This document shows positions 34,038-48,000 of a stretch of DNA of 64,000 nucleotides, piece by piece (the stretch's first letter is position 1; every line of letters starts with the position of its first letter). Both the position numbers and the translations under genes were made by a program. This stretch comes from Azolla caroliniana (taxonomy: Eukaryota; Polypodiophyta), in the NCBI GenBank assembly GCA_043228905.1, contig JBHGNT010000001.1, positions 33,728,001-33,792,000 of the forward strand. The letters run 5' to 3'. Below the pieces are notes generated by a model. It saw only the letters and a program-made list of their open reading frames with translations, ran no database searches and was not told where the DNA came from.

Positions 34038-37000
34038 AGACGCACATAAACACACCGGACTTGCTCCTCCTCCCTCTCGTTTTTCCACAGTAAACAGTTT
34101 ATTCTCTTGTATTTTTCTAAATTTTCTAGATATCTTTGTACCGTACAATTCTCTGGTTACACAAGGAATATCTTCACGCCTTGAGAGATCAAAATCGTGC
34201 GAGCTTGTGTGAACCATGATCTTATCGTCTTACTACTCAGCTTTGAGGAAGCATATGACAAAGTTGGTGTGGAGCTTCACAAAGAACTGGCCTCCCTAGT
34301 ATATGGATCACTTATGAGTATTGCACACTATATGTTGTATGGTTCGCTGAGAGATGAAATGATCAATCTGAGTTTTGTCTGGTGAAACAATGATATTCAA
34401 GCAGGCATTTCTTCCAAGAAATGGAACATGGTAGATAATATCATCCATGGATTATATATTAACATACAATATGCACAATTGACAAGGAGATGAGTGATAA
34501 TTCAGGAGACTTCAAAGTTCATTAGAATGGACCTCAAGGAAATGCCTTTAAGTTAGACGTGTCGACTTTCATGGCCATCAGTATACACTAGTCAGCATTA
34601 TAATCCTCTATATTGGATTGTCATTGAGTCCTTTATTGTGATTTGCAATACACTTCCATTATAAAATCTTTTCATATAAGGTAGTCTGATATAAATATAT
34701 AACGTCTTTGAAACCAGAAATGACTGAAAAGCTCTTTGTAAACAAGAGTAATGTGAAAGCTTTGGGAAAGCAGGAGTGACTGGAATATGTTTCCGATTAT
34801 CAGACTCCTTGATTGTAAAATTGGACTACCAGAGATGGATAATTATAAGTTGAGATCCAGAGTCATTGCAGAATTTTTGAACAATGATGTGGCAAGCTGT
34901 GGGACAAGAGGTTTGGTCATGTGAAGTGACCCCCAGAGGTGACCAGGAACTGTAGAAAAAAGAGGCCTTTATCCAATCTCGGACAGGTTCCCTCAATTAG
35001 TAACTCTACAGGAAAGCAACATTTTCTGATGTGCATTCAAAATTCCTAGGATTTGATGGAGGGGAATCTAAAGTGGCCTGGCAATTGCTGAGAAACCTGC
35101 ATGGAGAAGTTTAAAATGCAGGAAAAGAGTGTCCTTAATAAACAGTAGAACAAAGAAAATGCTTTTATGGCAGGGTTTGAAGGGGGGGATCATGGGGTTT
35201 GTATGGATTTCATGGAGGTGAAACGGGAAGACAGGAACAGTAAAGCTTCTAGAAGAAGGATCCTTCAATGATTAATGCATATAATATAAAGCCCTGTTTT
35301 CTTATAAAAAAGACAGAAAAGGAAAGACAAAAAAAATAGTGTCTTTTTTAGACTTGTTAAAAACATTTATTGTGGTGTGCATCTTTTCTGTATCTGTTGA
35401 CTGTCCCTTCCTCTAATTTGCAAGTCATTCAATGTATTTGGCAGGCATAGGACTATTCTTGAGTGAGGACAGTTGTTTGAAACTTCTATCAAAGAAGCAT
35501 GTAAAAGGAGTCAGAATTGCTTCAGAATTTGTGCAGACGTAAGGCATCATTTCTATTTCCATGGAGAATTTATTGATGCAATACATTAGTACTGGTGTTG
35601 AATAGTTTTTTTTTTGTTCTACTGTTCAAAATTTCTAGTTTTGTCTCTCTCGTTTCTTTTATTCCTCTCCACACATAAAATTCTTGTCTAACCATTCTTT
35701 GTACTTCACGTCTCAGTTTGTCTAATTTCTCTTAAGTTTTCTTCACTAAAGATTAAATGAACATTTTAATCATTCAGAACATATATGCAGCTTTTGTTCT
35801 TTAAATATTTGAAATTACATTGCAAATGTTTTCACACCAAGCTTCAATCAACTATCCATTGAGCGGTATGAATAGGATACCTTTTACAAATGCTATCCAT
35901 AGAGCAGAGAGGCTAAGCATTCCTTGGTCTAATGTTTGAAGGGTTGGCTTCAGTCCTATTTTGAAGCACAGCCTTACTGTTTTTGCCCAGAAGATTGAAA
36001 GTTTCAAATATTTGTTTGCAGGCTCCATAGCAATCAGTTCACAGCGTTGTGTATCTCACGAGGTTAGCTTCAATCTTGCAATCATTAGTATCCTGAGAAG
36101 CATTAACTCATTGATTTCCAGCTTTAACAATGTATCCGTCCACTATCATGTTCATACACTATCTCTCTATTCTTAAATTGATGCAGCCAAAAAACTCCAT
36201 ATACAGACAACTAAGTGCAGATCGAATGCTGCTGATATGGATGAACGTTCATTCAACCAATTTCGAAATGACAGCATGGACCCTAAAGATTCAACTACTG
36301 TGCGTCAGCAAGAAATTTCATTGGCAGACATGGGCATGACATCTATGGGAATGAGTGAACAGGAATCCGATGATTCCATAACTTCGGAAGCATCTACTTC
36401 TTTCAGCTCTGAGGATTTACTATTAAGGTCATTTTCAGGCAAGAAGCGGTTCAAGAACAGATTTCTAATTTTGGCAAAACTAGGTACAACTGTGAAGAAA
36501 CAGCTCGAGTCTTTCTTCAGGAGTGAAATCAGGCAACGAGCCCTAGTTACACTTCTAATGCTTATTGCCATGCGTGCTGGCCATTTCATACCTCTCCCAG
36601 GATTTGACCGGCGTTTCATGCCAGGAGATTACCTTGTGTATCCGACAGGTGCATAATACCTCTTTTATTTGCACAGTCGCTGTATTGAAGACAGTCTCAT
36701 GTAAAAACTGGCTTATTTTTCACTTTTTTTATAAAGTTGACTTAGAGCCATTTTTTGATTTACAGAAGGAACTGGTGACCTTGTGCCAGAAATGAGACTA
36801 TCTCTTTTTCAGCTTGGTATAGGACCATACATGGGCGCCTCCATTATCATGCAGGTTCCATCTTGATCAAGGATCTTTAATAAATGAATTGGTATTTTTC
36901 ATGCAGCTCTAGCTGGACCTGATAAATGAAATGAAGGGATATGCTAGGGGTCTAGAGGATTGAGTAATAAAATGTTTGAAAACAATTCAGAATTCAGTGT

Positions 37001-40000
37001 CTTTAACTATACTGTAAGAAATGAAACATTTATCCTATTACACAGGATATCATGACCACCTGCCAATTTGGATTTTAAGGTCGTTCATTTACATTATCTC
37101 TACCTATCTGAAGCTTTGTTTTGAGACATAGCAAGAATGAAAGGATTGCCTGAGTGAAATCCTAAAAATCCAGTATGTGTCAAATATAGGTTGATCTTAA
37201 TGAGTTGTCTGTGTCACCAGTCTCCAGAAAGACAAAAATCTTATGCATGCAAAAAAGGCTTAGGATGGAGAGCTCGATGTATGCAACAAAATAGCCAAAC
37301 AACCATATCAATGTATCCATCAGTTTCAATGAATGTTGAATATTGTATATTCCTTTTTGTTGCGATAAGTATGCTTAACCTGGTTGCAATTTGCTAGTGG
37401 CGTTCGACGTGTGCTTATTTAGCAATGGTTCAAAGAAGAGGTTTTTCTTTCTGTACTATGGATGAATGGTAAATCTGCATACCATAAGTACTCATCAAAT
37501 ATACATTTGTGTGATTGGAAGTGTGTTGTTTATCTCCTATATAAGGTTCTTAACTGGCAGAGGAAACATATATTTCCAATTTAAGATAAATTCTGAGGAA
37601 TATCGGCTGATGAAAGACGTTTCCTAGAGAATAAGAGTTGTCTCTCTGGCTATTACGTAAAGTTACTAGCATGAAGGAGATGTGTATTTTCGGTTGAAAT
37701 TGCAAATGTTTGTTATCTTATATTGATCTCCACCTGTATAAAATGAGTTTTATGTTATGCAGTTTCTTAATTATGTCAATCAAAGTTAGGCTGCATGGCA
37801 AATGATTCTTGTACAGATAATGTGCAGTCCTGTTAAAACAAAATTCCATTGTCATGAAGCATATAGGAAATAAAAGTAGGTGTTCCTGGTGGATCCAGTG
37901 TGTGACTCCTAGAATAGAATGGTTCTTGGGATTTATCCATTCGCGGGCTATGGTAATGAGGTACTTTTCATTACAGGTTCTTTGCTATGTTCTACCACAC
38001 TTGATCCGACTACGGAAAGAGGGTGCGGAAGGTGTGAAGAGAATCAAACAGTACACGTGAGTAAGAAATGAATTTTAAATTTAATGATTGTTAGAGGTGC
38101 TAAATGATTAGGCCACTCAAATTCAGGGAGAGATTGGCCCTTGCAATTGCTGTTGTTCAAGCATTAATTATCTCATTTCAATCTGTCCCATATTCAGTGT
38201 ATGCAGCAAATAACAGGTTTGCGAATCTCATTCTGATTTACCATGAGAATTTAAGCTGTGAGTCATATTTCAAAAAAAATCTTTCAAATTCTTTTTTCTT
38301 TATGGAAAATTGATTGCATTTATACTCCAGATTCCGGTATCTGGTTATGAATACCACACTGATGTCTATTGGAGCCTTGTTAATCAATTGGATCTGCAAC
38401 CAGATAACGGATTACGGTTTTGGTAAATAATCTCATTGGGTATATATTTGCATATTTTTTTCCTCTACAGAAATAAGAGGTAGTTGTGCAAATGAAGAAT
38501 CATGTGCATGTTTCAGAGCTTTGACATCAACGTTTTAGATGATATGAAACTGATGAGAAAGATAAAGAATAAACACAAAGAATATCTAGCCACAGCATTA
38601 GTTCACAAATAATATGTTCTTACTCAGGAATGCGAATAACAATCCATAATGGCCGCTAGCCACAATACCACAGCTGGCCCTTTTTCTTGATTACATTTAT
38701 TGACGGAGTGAAACAAATAAACTAGTCTCACAAGTGCATAGTGGTATTAGTATTGATACTCAAAGCACCATGCAATGCTAGTATCTACTCATTTCATTAT
38801 CCTCATGCATAGTGATCGTACTTCTGTTCAAATTCAAAATAGCATGTGCTTATATTTGTATCACCATTATTCAGAACCTAAATCACATATTTCCTTCATC
38901 GTCAGGGGTATTCTTTTAATAATTAAGCATGCACAGAAACATAGCATTTAGATTCAATTTTGGTATGGTTGTGTGGATTATTTCTTACATTTATTCATAT
39001 TGTTATTGCAGGACAGGGACCATCACTATTTATATGTGTAAACATTTTGACAGGCTATGCAGAATCACTATATAAAGTTGTGTCAAGTCTCATAAGTGAG
39101 TTAAATCAGCAGTTCTCTTTTCTTAGGGTATTGGCTGATTTTGTTCATAGGTTGATTATGATAAGACTAATGTTTGGATATTTTCCACAAATGTAATTTT
39201 TTGTTTGGTCTTTTAGGCCATTCAGGCATCCTAAAAGATGTTAATATAGACGTCTTCCTATCATAGGGTATCTGTAGACACACATACATTATATATATCT
39301 GCATATTTATGTCTAGATAGAGATAACACTCTCTATCCATCATGGAAATTATTGTAAACCTAGATAAACTAAACCAAAGTTTACCCTTCATTAACCTAAG
39401 TAGGTAATACAAAGCGACAAAATGTTTGCTAATGTTCTCGTGAAGCTGTCTCACTTACATGCATTCAAAGTCATATATCTCGTTTATGGCCTAATATGGG
39501 ATGCTTGTGTAAATTAATTATTAGGTAATTCTTGTGAGTATTGAGAGCTTATGTGAAGAGTTATGTGAAGAGTTGTAATCTCATGCTAACAATGTCAAAG
39601 GTAAAGTTAAATACATTGAATGGTTTCATTTTGCAAGTCATAGACCAACAGAAAGATTTGGTTGAAGTGTTATGTCCTATATTTGATTCTGAACTGAAGT
39701 AAACTGGAGTTAAATATCCCAGATAAGTTTGTCCCTTAGCTCAGCTCTGAACCTTGAGAAAATCAATGCAGACACATATATACATTTTGCAAACAATCGT
39801 TAGGTTTTTAACTGGGTTTCAGCAGGTCACTTCTAAAGTTCTAAGGTTTCTGTGGTTCACCCACAAGTTTAGGGTTTCAGTAGGTCACATTTGCATTTTA
39901 TTTTTAGCAGTCTTTTGTGGAGAAAATGTGTATCGCCTTCTATCATACAAGCTGCAATCTCCTGCTACTTCCATTGTTTGATTTGTTGGGCTCAAGGACA

Positions 40001-43000
40001 CCTTTTTTTGCACCCGTATGTGTTCTGGCCAACTGGGAAACCTTGAGACATGATAATGATGTGGATACACAGTCCTGAGATTGCAGGGAACCGCCATCTC
40101 CTCTATGAATGAGCATTTGCCATGGTCAACATTGTCCTTTTATTAAAGTTTTTGCATTTTTGTGTCTGTTTTTCGTGGGTCCAAGTGTTCTGACCAACTT
40201 GGACACCTTGATATGATGAGGACGCGCATACACTGCCTGGGGATGCTAGGGAACTGCCATCTTCTTTATGAAACATCCAATTGTGGATTATCTACATGGT
40301 CCGTATGTTTAACCTTTTCTGCACCATTCTGCCTGTTTTATGGGCCCTTCCTAATGTTTCGTCTATGGGGAGATCTCTGTAGCTTCTACTCTTCAGCCAC
40401 ACTTTACCTACTTTAACTTTATATTCCATGATTCAGTATCATTTTTGTATTGATACATCATGCCTTACATACTACGATGTTTATTCTCCTCTCAATTTTC
40501 AAGTTTGTCTTTCTTCATGTGATTCAAATATTGTCAATGTTTTGAGGATTTAAATCCTTAAGATTCATTCATCAAACTTAACTGATATCTTAGAGTGTCA
40601 TTCTCCAATCTTTCAAGTGATAAATACATTAAATGTTCCTGTTTGTTTGCATTTCCTTATGCCATTTCCATTTCCTCATCCTCGTTTCATATTCATTGGA
40701 ACTAACGTAATCTATGCTGGCTCCTTGGTTAACTTATGCTTAGAGCTTGATGTATCAGTCTTTGTGGTTGGAACTTGTGTTCCACACTAGATCCTGTTTC
40801 CTCCACTCTCAGAAGTTCTGAAGACCAAGGATTACCCACTAGAGTTGATGCATTTGAGACATGAAGACATCTTTTTGAAGGGGCAGACTTTTTAGGAATG
40901 AAGAAACTCAACCTCCAAAAATATATAATGTATATTGAATATATTTATATATTACATGTTGAGCTCCTCATTTTTATAATCAAAATACATTTATCATGTT
41001 TAATATTAATATGTCTAATCGTTTTCTCATCCAATTTTGCCGCCCCAGTGAAATGAAGTTCTTGGCTAAATCAATTTTTCTTTTGACAGATGGAGGTGGA
41101 AACTGGGGTCCTACAGTAATTGCTTTGTTTGGATTCTCGTTGTGCTTCACAATATGTGCAGTTTTGACATCCTCAGGCCATCGAAAGGTGAAGCTTCAGT
41201 ATTACAATTTTGGCCTTGCTCCTACGGTTAGGTTAGTCTGAAATTATGTCCCAGTTTTCCTTATAAATCTTATTTTCCGCATTGTTCTGGAAAATTCATG
41301 ATTATATCCTACAACTACTTTCAGCTGATAGTCTGAGAATTGCCAGTATGTGTTTGGTATATTATGAACCTTTGACACCTTGCACTTTGTATTATTTTCC
41401 AGTTCTATGGCTCAATCAGTAACTGAAGTAGAACCATATATCCCGTTCAATATCAATCCAACTGGAATGCAACCGCTTCTTGCAACAACAATATTGATGT
41501 CTCTTCCTGCATTTGTTGCAAGGTCTGTTTTGATATGCACACTTTTTTTGTCGTTTGGATGGTGGTGATTTTCATTTCACATTTTTTGGTGATCTTCAGG
41601 ATATATGAGAATCCGTTCTGGATAAAACTGAAGGATGTCTTAACACCAGGGTCATCCTCAAATCCCTTTCTATACCATCTAATTACTGTGTGCTTCATCA
41701 ACCTGTTCAACATTCTTGACTTGGTATAATAACATTAACAGTTTAACATATAAGGTATGTCATGCGAGGCAAGACACTAATGTTAAGATCTTCCATTCAG
41801 GGGAATGTTCCTGTAGAAGTCAATCAATATTTAATGAAAATTGGGGCAAGGATACCAGGTATCAAGCCTGGGTACCAAACTGTAGACTACCTGACAAAAG
41901 TTCAAGCTTCGACTAGATTCTGGGGTAATATTAATGAAATTAATAGTACTCCATTACAGCTCAAATTTATATAAACCTTTTCCAAATCTATATCAAGTAG
42001 TTCATTATTGTTCAAATTATAGTAACCCCTTCCTCATTATATCAAGTACTTCATTAATTGTCAAATTTATATGAACCCCTTTCAATTTTATATGAAATAC
42101 TCAATTACATTTTTAAACGTTTTTCAGGAGGCTTGATGCTGAGCCTCCTCGTGATAGCATCAACATTTGTTGACAACCAATTCCGTCATCTTCACCATGG
42201 TGATACAATTGGATTTACGTCAATGCTGATAATTGTAAGTCTAATTTCATCATCATCAATATTCAACTTCTCTACACTTTAATAATTTCTTGATCTTTAG
42301 AAGTATGCTGGTTGCACTTCATTTTGATGCTATCTTTTATTTTATTTTCATACAAAGGATAGGTTTCTCCTAAAAAACTTTAGTTTCATGGAAGAAAGGG
42401 TCCACACATTCTCGTTTGGATCAAGTATTCTCTATAAAACAGTGATTGATCACATGTAAACATATTCCAAATCTGGTTTGCTGTGCATGCAGTGGTCGTG
42501 TGTACTTGTCCTAGACATTATTGTCTTTTGATCATTAAAACAACGGATGAAGCAATAATATGCCTAGACTTAATAAGCTGAGTGTCTACAGTTAATATGA
42601 CCTATGTATGTTCTCTTAACTCTAGGTTAGACATCCTGACCGAGGCAATAACAGATGCTTTTGCAATAGTGACCTGATGATTTATAATACTCTTTTGACT
42701 TAATAAGCTGAGTCTCTACAGTTAATATGACCTATGTATGTTCTCTTAACTCTACGTTAGACATCCTGACCGAGGCTATAACAGATGCTTCTGCAATAGT
42801 GACCTGATGATTTATAATACTCTTTTGTGGGGTTTCATCTCACACTTGAGGCTCGATCACACAGCATGGGCATATAATACAAGGCATTCAGAGGTTCTAT
42901 ATCAAGTTCCCATGCCACGTTTACATGCAGAAGCCTGTCTAAAGGATTGCCGAATCTTTGATAGGCCCTTTCTGACATTGGCAGAGCACAATGAACATTT

Positions 43001-43714
43001 GGAATAGGAAATCACTATTTTTTTGATTACTCAGGAAGTGAAGACCAAAAACTGAATGAAAAGGTTAACTGACACATGATCCTTGAGTTGACATCTGGCG
43101 TAATGAATAATGTTTGGAACATGCAAACAACAATTTTTGGTTACTCAGGAAATGAAGACTAAAAGCAATGTCAAGGATGGAGTGATATTGCAATGTCTTA
43201 GGGTCATAACTTATCCTCCACAATTTCAGAAAAGATGAAGGTATACTTCATCTACAATGGAGTGGTGCACAAACATGACACCTTTAAAATCACTCGTCAC
43301 TTACACCTCTGGTGGGGTTTTTTACCTGTATTTTACTTTTGGCATCTTCTTAGTGCCAGCATATCCTGTTGGTGAAAACTTCTTGAACTGGGCGGGTCTG
43401 TTTTCTTGATGTCTCTCAAAGTCTTTAATTATCTTCGTATGGGAGACTAATTCAGACTTTCAAATTCTCACTGTTACATGTCCTTTCTTTAAATGATTGT
43501 AATCTTCAGACGGATATAATGAGTGACATAAGGAAAAAGATTCAGTGATTTGGTTTTTCATCTAACATTGAGAATTTCCCATGGTTTACAAATAAATTGA
43601 TTGATGAATTCTTAACTTTTGCAGGTAGGTTCGATATTAGATTTGAGAAGAACATACGTGGCATATAATGTTATGCCTTCACTTAGTAAAGTATTGAAAG
43701 GCCTGGAGTCCTAA
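33912..43714 (+). CDS. SCY2: Plastid SecY2 translocase (SCY2), 15 exons
   Basis: Exons: 33912-33957, 35445-35538, 36022-36062, 36187-36648, 36766-36854, 37977-38056, 38112-38216, 38331-38422, 39012-39095, 41090-41231, 41403-41522, 41600-41723, 41801-41924, 42128-42234, 43625-43714. Phases agree throughout and give 599 residues. SCY2 is the pore subunit of the second plastid Sec system, acting in envelope and plastid membranes to insert membrane proteins. The first 110 or so residues are basic, Ser-rich and acid-poor at the start, as expected of a transit peptide. Then come SecY transmembrane segments (first one at MLIAMRAGHFIPLPG), the loop PFNINPTGMQP (about 426-436), QASTRFWGG and the C-terminal YNVMPSLSKVLKGLES. 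The match is to SCY2, not to thylakoid SCY1. Exons 1-3 rest on splice phase rather than conserved residues. The CTT-rich stretch at 33846-33870 probably lies in the leader. Confidence 0.94.
33976..34036. repeat. (CA)n(CGCA)n tract at the start of SCY2 intron 1
   Basis: A CA run followed by CGCA repeats begins 18 bp inside the intron. Alternating purine-pyrimidine sequence of this length can adopt Z-DNA. Confidence 0.92.
40020..40295. repeat. Diverged 165-bp tandem duplication in an SCY2 intron
   Basis: In the 2-kb intron 39096-41089, GTGTTCTGGCCAACT (40020) recurs as GTGTTCTGACCAACT (40185), each followed by ACCTTGA, GATGAG/GATAATG, ATACAC and GGGAAC(C/T)GCCATCT blocks in the same order. Confidence 0.82.
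42567..42826. repeat. 130-bp tandem duplication in the last SCY2 intron
   Basis: Two units (42567-42696 and 42697-42826), starting GACTTAATAAGCTGAGT, differ at only a few positions. The array lies in intron 42235-43624. Confidence 0.93.
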
Positions 43715-43853
43715 CAAAATTTACTTGGTGATTACAAAACAAAAGTCGTGTATTCATTACTTGGCAAAGTATTGAAAGGTCTGGAGGCCTAAAATTCTAT
43801 ATTGTTCTGATGAGGTTTAGGTGATTACAAAACAACAGTTATGTGTATTCATT
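43681..43853 (+). repeat. 78-bp duplication of the SCY2 coding end and 3' UTR
   Basis: The last 34 bases of the SCY2 CDS plus following 3' UTR (43681-43758) are repeated from 43759. The second copy still reads LGKVLKGLEA then TAA. No splice acceptor precedes it, so it is most likely just 3' UTR. Confidence 0.88.
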
Positions 43854-45001
43854 GGTGCAATTCAGAATTTGTATCTTTAGCAAACTGTAAATGTACCATC
43901 GTTTTGCATTTTCAAATACATTATCCTCCAGCCTTTGGAAACGTGGTGGTTCTACACATGCATTGGAGAAATCTGGTTTTTGTTACCCTTCCAGTAATTG
44001 TTCTTGGAATCCATTTGTATTAATGCTAAACATACGACTGGGAAAGAGCAATTTCATGTTCCATTTCATAACACAGACAGAGCCTTCAGGATTCTATGCT
44101 CCAATCATTGACTGCCTGAGAATGTTGAATTGTGTTCACTATTTGCTGGGTACATAATTGTTGGCGTAATCCAGAAGATGGAAGTAACAAGTAGACAGAA
44201 TTATAAGGTTGCTCATGATAACAGTTGCTCACATTTATAATTTGCAAATGCTATGGTTGCTCATAACAGTTGAAAGGCAGGTATGATGTCCTGTGAGAAG
44301 TGCAACGATTGAAATTTGATTTTTAGTAGTGGAACAGGCGTTATGTTCCTAATTGATTAAGAAACCACCAATTCATTTGAATTGATGACTTCAATTGGTT
44401 CGTCTCACCATTTTTTTCATTGTCATCCTTACCAATGATAAGTCCAATTTCTTTTCAAGCAATCTTCAAGGATTAATGTGTTTTTTACCAATCAATAATA
44501 TTTCTTCTGTGTCTAAATCCATATAAACTAACTCAGAATTTAATTTGCATGATCAATTTCAAATCCATTACCTATTGAAATATATAATCCAAAGTTCTGA
44601 CAAATTTTTCAACAGAAGTTACAGTTATACAATACAACGGAATTTGAGGAAGCGAATGTGATTAAAAATTAAATATTAAAGATGCTGAGTAGATTTTATC
44701 AGTAATTCAGTAATTCCAGGGCACAAGAAATAAAACTCATAGATCTTATCAGTAATTCAAAATTTCCAAGGCACAAGGCTCTAAGACAACTTAGAAACAA
44801 CTAACGGTGACCTTGTCAAGAGATTAGTTCTTTTTTTAATGATAAAATACCATAAAGTCAACAATCAACCAGAAAGTTAATTTTGAGTTGTGATTTGTGC
44901 ATACGAAATGCCTCTCCTCAACCCAATCTGCCGTTTCTACAACTTATCTAAACTCACTTCTCTTCGCAGCTTTAAAAAAATTCTGATGGAAAACATCAGA
45001 T
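43715..45001. other. Convergent intergenic region between SCY2 and FARSB
   Basis: Contains the duplicated SCY2 end (above) and the 3' UTRs of both genes. No further gene is seen. Confidence 0.6.
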
Positions 45002-48000
45002 TCATAGCAACGGTTCAATGTTGATTTCTAATATTGAGCATGGATCTGGGATAAGAAAATTTTGTAGTACCTGGTACACAAGAAAGACATGACAAGAAAA
45101 TTTGTTTAAAGAATGAAATTAGCCTCCATATTTTTCACATCAACCAGAATCTACTGGCTCTAATCCCCATGTACGGTTATCCATGCTTAACCTCTAAATC
45201 TCTACCCCCACATAGCACACACTCTGGAATATAATAAACATTCCATACTCAAACTTGAAAAAAAGCATTTACTTACTTCTGGATGTACGATACCAAATGT
45301 TCCAATTCGTGATCCCTTGCAAAATATATCTGCTTGTCGTCCTGGGAAGAACTCTGGTTCCTGTCACCATCATTCATTTTTCTTTGTGACTCCTTAGTAT
45401 CATATTTGAATTAAAATATTTTAGATATGATATTTGAGTTGCAGATTATTACCATGGCAGGTTGGATATAATATCCTGAATTATCTCCAACTGATACAGG
45501 ATTCACACCAACGACTTGCATGATTCTATCTACTAAACCATGAATCACCTGCAAATTACTAGGTCATTTCAATGTTTCTGGCCTAAGATTAATTTACCTA
45601 ATTGACAATTTTTTGAAGGTCTCACGAGAAAAACGCAATTTACACAGGCAAGTTTTAAATTTATTATTATCGACCTGTTATTACAATAAAAGAGGAAAAC
45701 CAACCTCAAAGCCTGAGTTGACATTGCAGTATAAAGCTGCTAAATGCCTCTCATTCTTAGCACCGACATCTTTACTAGGGTCTAACAGAACAACATCCGA
45801 GAGCTCAAATAACTGCATGTAGAAGGACATCAAGTTTCAAACTCTACTAATCAGACAGTAACAGTCTGTGGCAGAGTTCTGAAGAGAAACCTTCACAGGA
45901 CGAGGATGATCCTTATTATGCCCCAATGTCTTTAGAATCCCTGGCAAGAGACTGCTACGCACTACCTAAGAATGGAACAGAAGAGGTTATATCCATCCTT
46001 TATATCAAGTACTGTTTTCGTGAATATATCATCACACCTCAAATTCACTGGTACGAGGATTTCCCACGACAACTGCATCACAATCTTTGCGCTTCACCAA
46101 GTTAAAATTCTCATCAAGTGAACTTAATATCCAAGTAAGGACTTCTGTAAACCCAGCCATTGCAACCTGAAAATAACTCATAATTTGTTATGCGAATTAC
46201 CTCAATTAATTCTGGGGTTCATACTAATGGAGTAGAACTGAACTGATGGATGTGATACTTATAAAGGGCCACAAAGTTTTCTGACCATATATACCAAACA
46301 ATGAAGGGATCAGACCACATATACCTCTGCCCTTAGAGAATCACTAAACTGATTTAAAGGTTGCAGCTTTCCTTGGGTAACACATTTTGGTATTGTTTGT
46401 TTTATGTTGTTAAAACCATACCCAATCGCAACATCCTGGAAAAACAAAAAATTTCTTTAATGAGATCTTATTATAATGTAAGATTCATGAACATATAAGA
46501 TTGGTTTATAATGAAATGCCTAAAGAATTACGCCCTCAAGCTAGAATAGAAAGCTACAAAATGTTTTTACCTCCATAATGTCACATGGATGTAGAACATC
46601 ACTTCTTGTGGGTGGCACTGATATACGAATCAGTTCATTTCTGTCCTCCAGAGAGGGAGTTTTTGTTGCAGAAAGCTGCATTCTGTTTAGAATTTTTATC
46701 ACCTGCCAATAGAATAACATTAAGAGTAAACACCTATGATATATGAAATTTAATGTCTAGAAAAAGAATTTCTTACCTGATTTGTTTCAAATTCCACACC
46801 TACAGCACTGGAGATATAAGGCAAGCTCACTTCCATGCTCCTTGAGGACAGATCTGGATAAATACTTGAGATTCCATTAGCAGATATAACCTCCACAGGT
46901 TCAACCTCAAACTTATTTGTACAATACTCAGAAAATGTCGTCACCTGTAAAAACGTGCAAAAGTTTTTCTACATGCATAATATAGAGTATTTTGCTTAAT
47001 TATCTAATTTCCCCAGTATTCGAGAAATATAAATGCTATCAGAGGATGCCATCAAGCATTCCATATCGAAATTAAATAGTCACTGCACAACATTACAAAA
47101 GAACAGTTTCGTGGTTGGACATGCACGAGCACTATCATTCTAAGACATCATGGCCTTTAAATAAGCTTCTAATTGAAAGGTATTTAAACTTATCTAATCA
47201 TCATCTTTCTTCTCCTCCTCCTTTTTGTTCGCCTTATGTTCTTTCCCTTCTAATTGAAAGGAACTATTTTATACTTAGGATGTCCACACCAGTGACAACC
47301 TAGGGTTCTGAAAATTATATCTCCTCTTTTCTTTTCATTATCAGAAACAAGTGAGTAGGTAGATCTTGATTCTTATAGACATTTGCTAATACTAAATCTG
47401 ACTTTCTTTCATGGTTCAGGATTGTTCTAGTATAATCCATCCAAAGCAGCAAATTTGACTTGACAAAAGTAAGCAGTTTTGCAGCAGACAGGTGATCTGA
47501 TTGACGCTGGAGGTCTGTCTATCATAGAAAGTGTCAAACACATACATAAAAACACAATATATAATCTGTTTTAAGGTGTCAAAAACAAGACCATATTCCA
47601 AGATATTATATCCCTAGATAGTGATGATCTTTTCTTAGCAATGAAATGACATGAAATTAAAAATAGCGTCTTCAAAATGCCAAAGTGACAGATGAGATCA
47701 AGGGTTTCTCTTTGTAGATCTTATGTAGCCTGTAAAGTCAACTGAATCAAAGGCTTCTATGTGTAACTCGGCCGTGATCAAAATAAGATGATATGGGAAC
47801 AGTGGGTAGAAGTCAGATTAATCAACGATTTATTAAATCCAAATGCAAAAGGCATCTTACCATTGTGTTTAGAACAATCTTAGCTTTAGTCAAATCTGTT
47901 GCAGTGCACTCAATGAATACGTTCTTTGTGTTTAGAGTGATTGCAGAATGTGCACCATTTATGATTGGCGGTAATGAAAGCACCGTCCTGACAATACCAC

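Noticed and set aside
33785-34217. Minus-strand ORFs of 86-87 codons with Cys-Val runs
   Set aside because: Translations of the CA/CGCA tract.
42672-42770. C/D-box snoRNA candidate (TGATGA ... CTGA) spanning the two SCY2 intron repeats
   Set aside because: Terminal stem is poor, the motif is common by chance in AT-rich DNA, and I know of no matching rRNA guide sequence.
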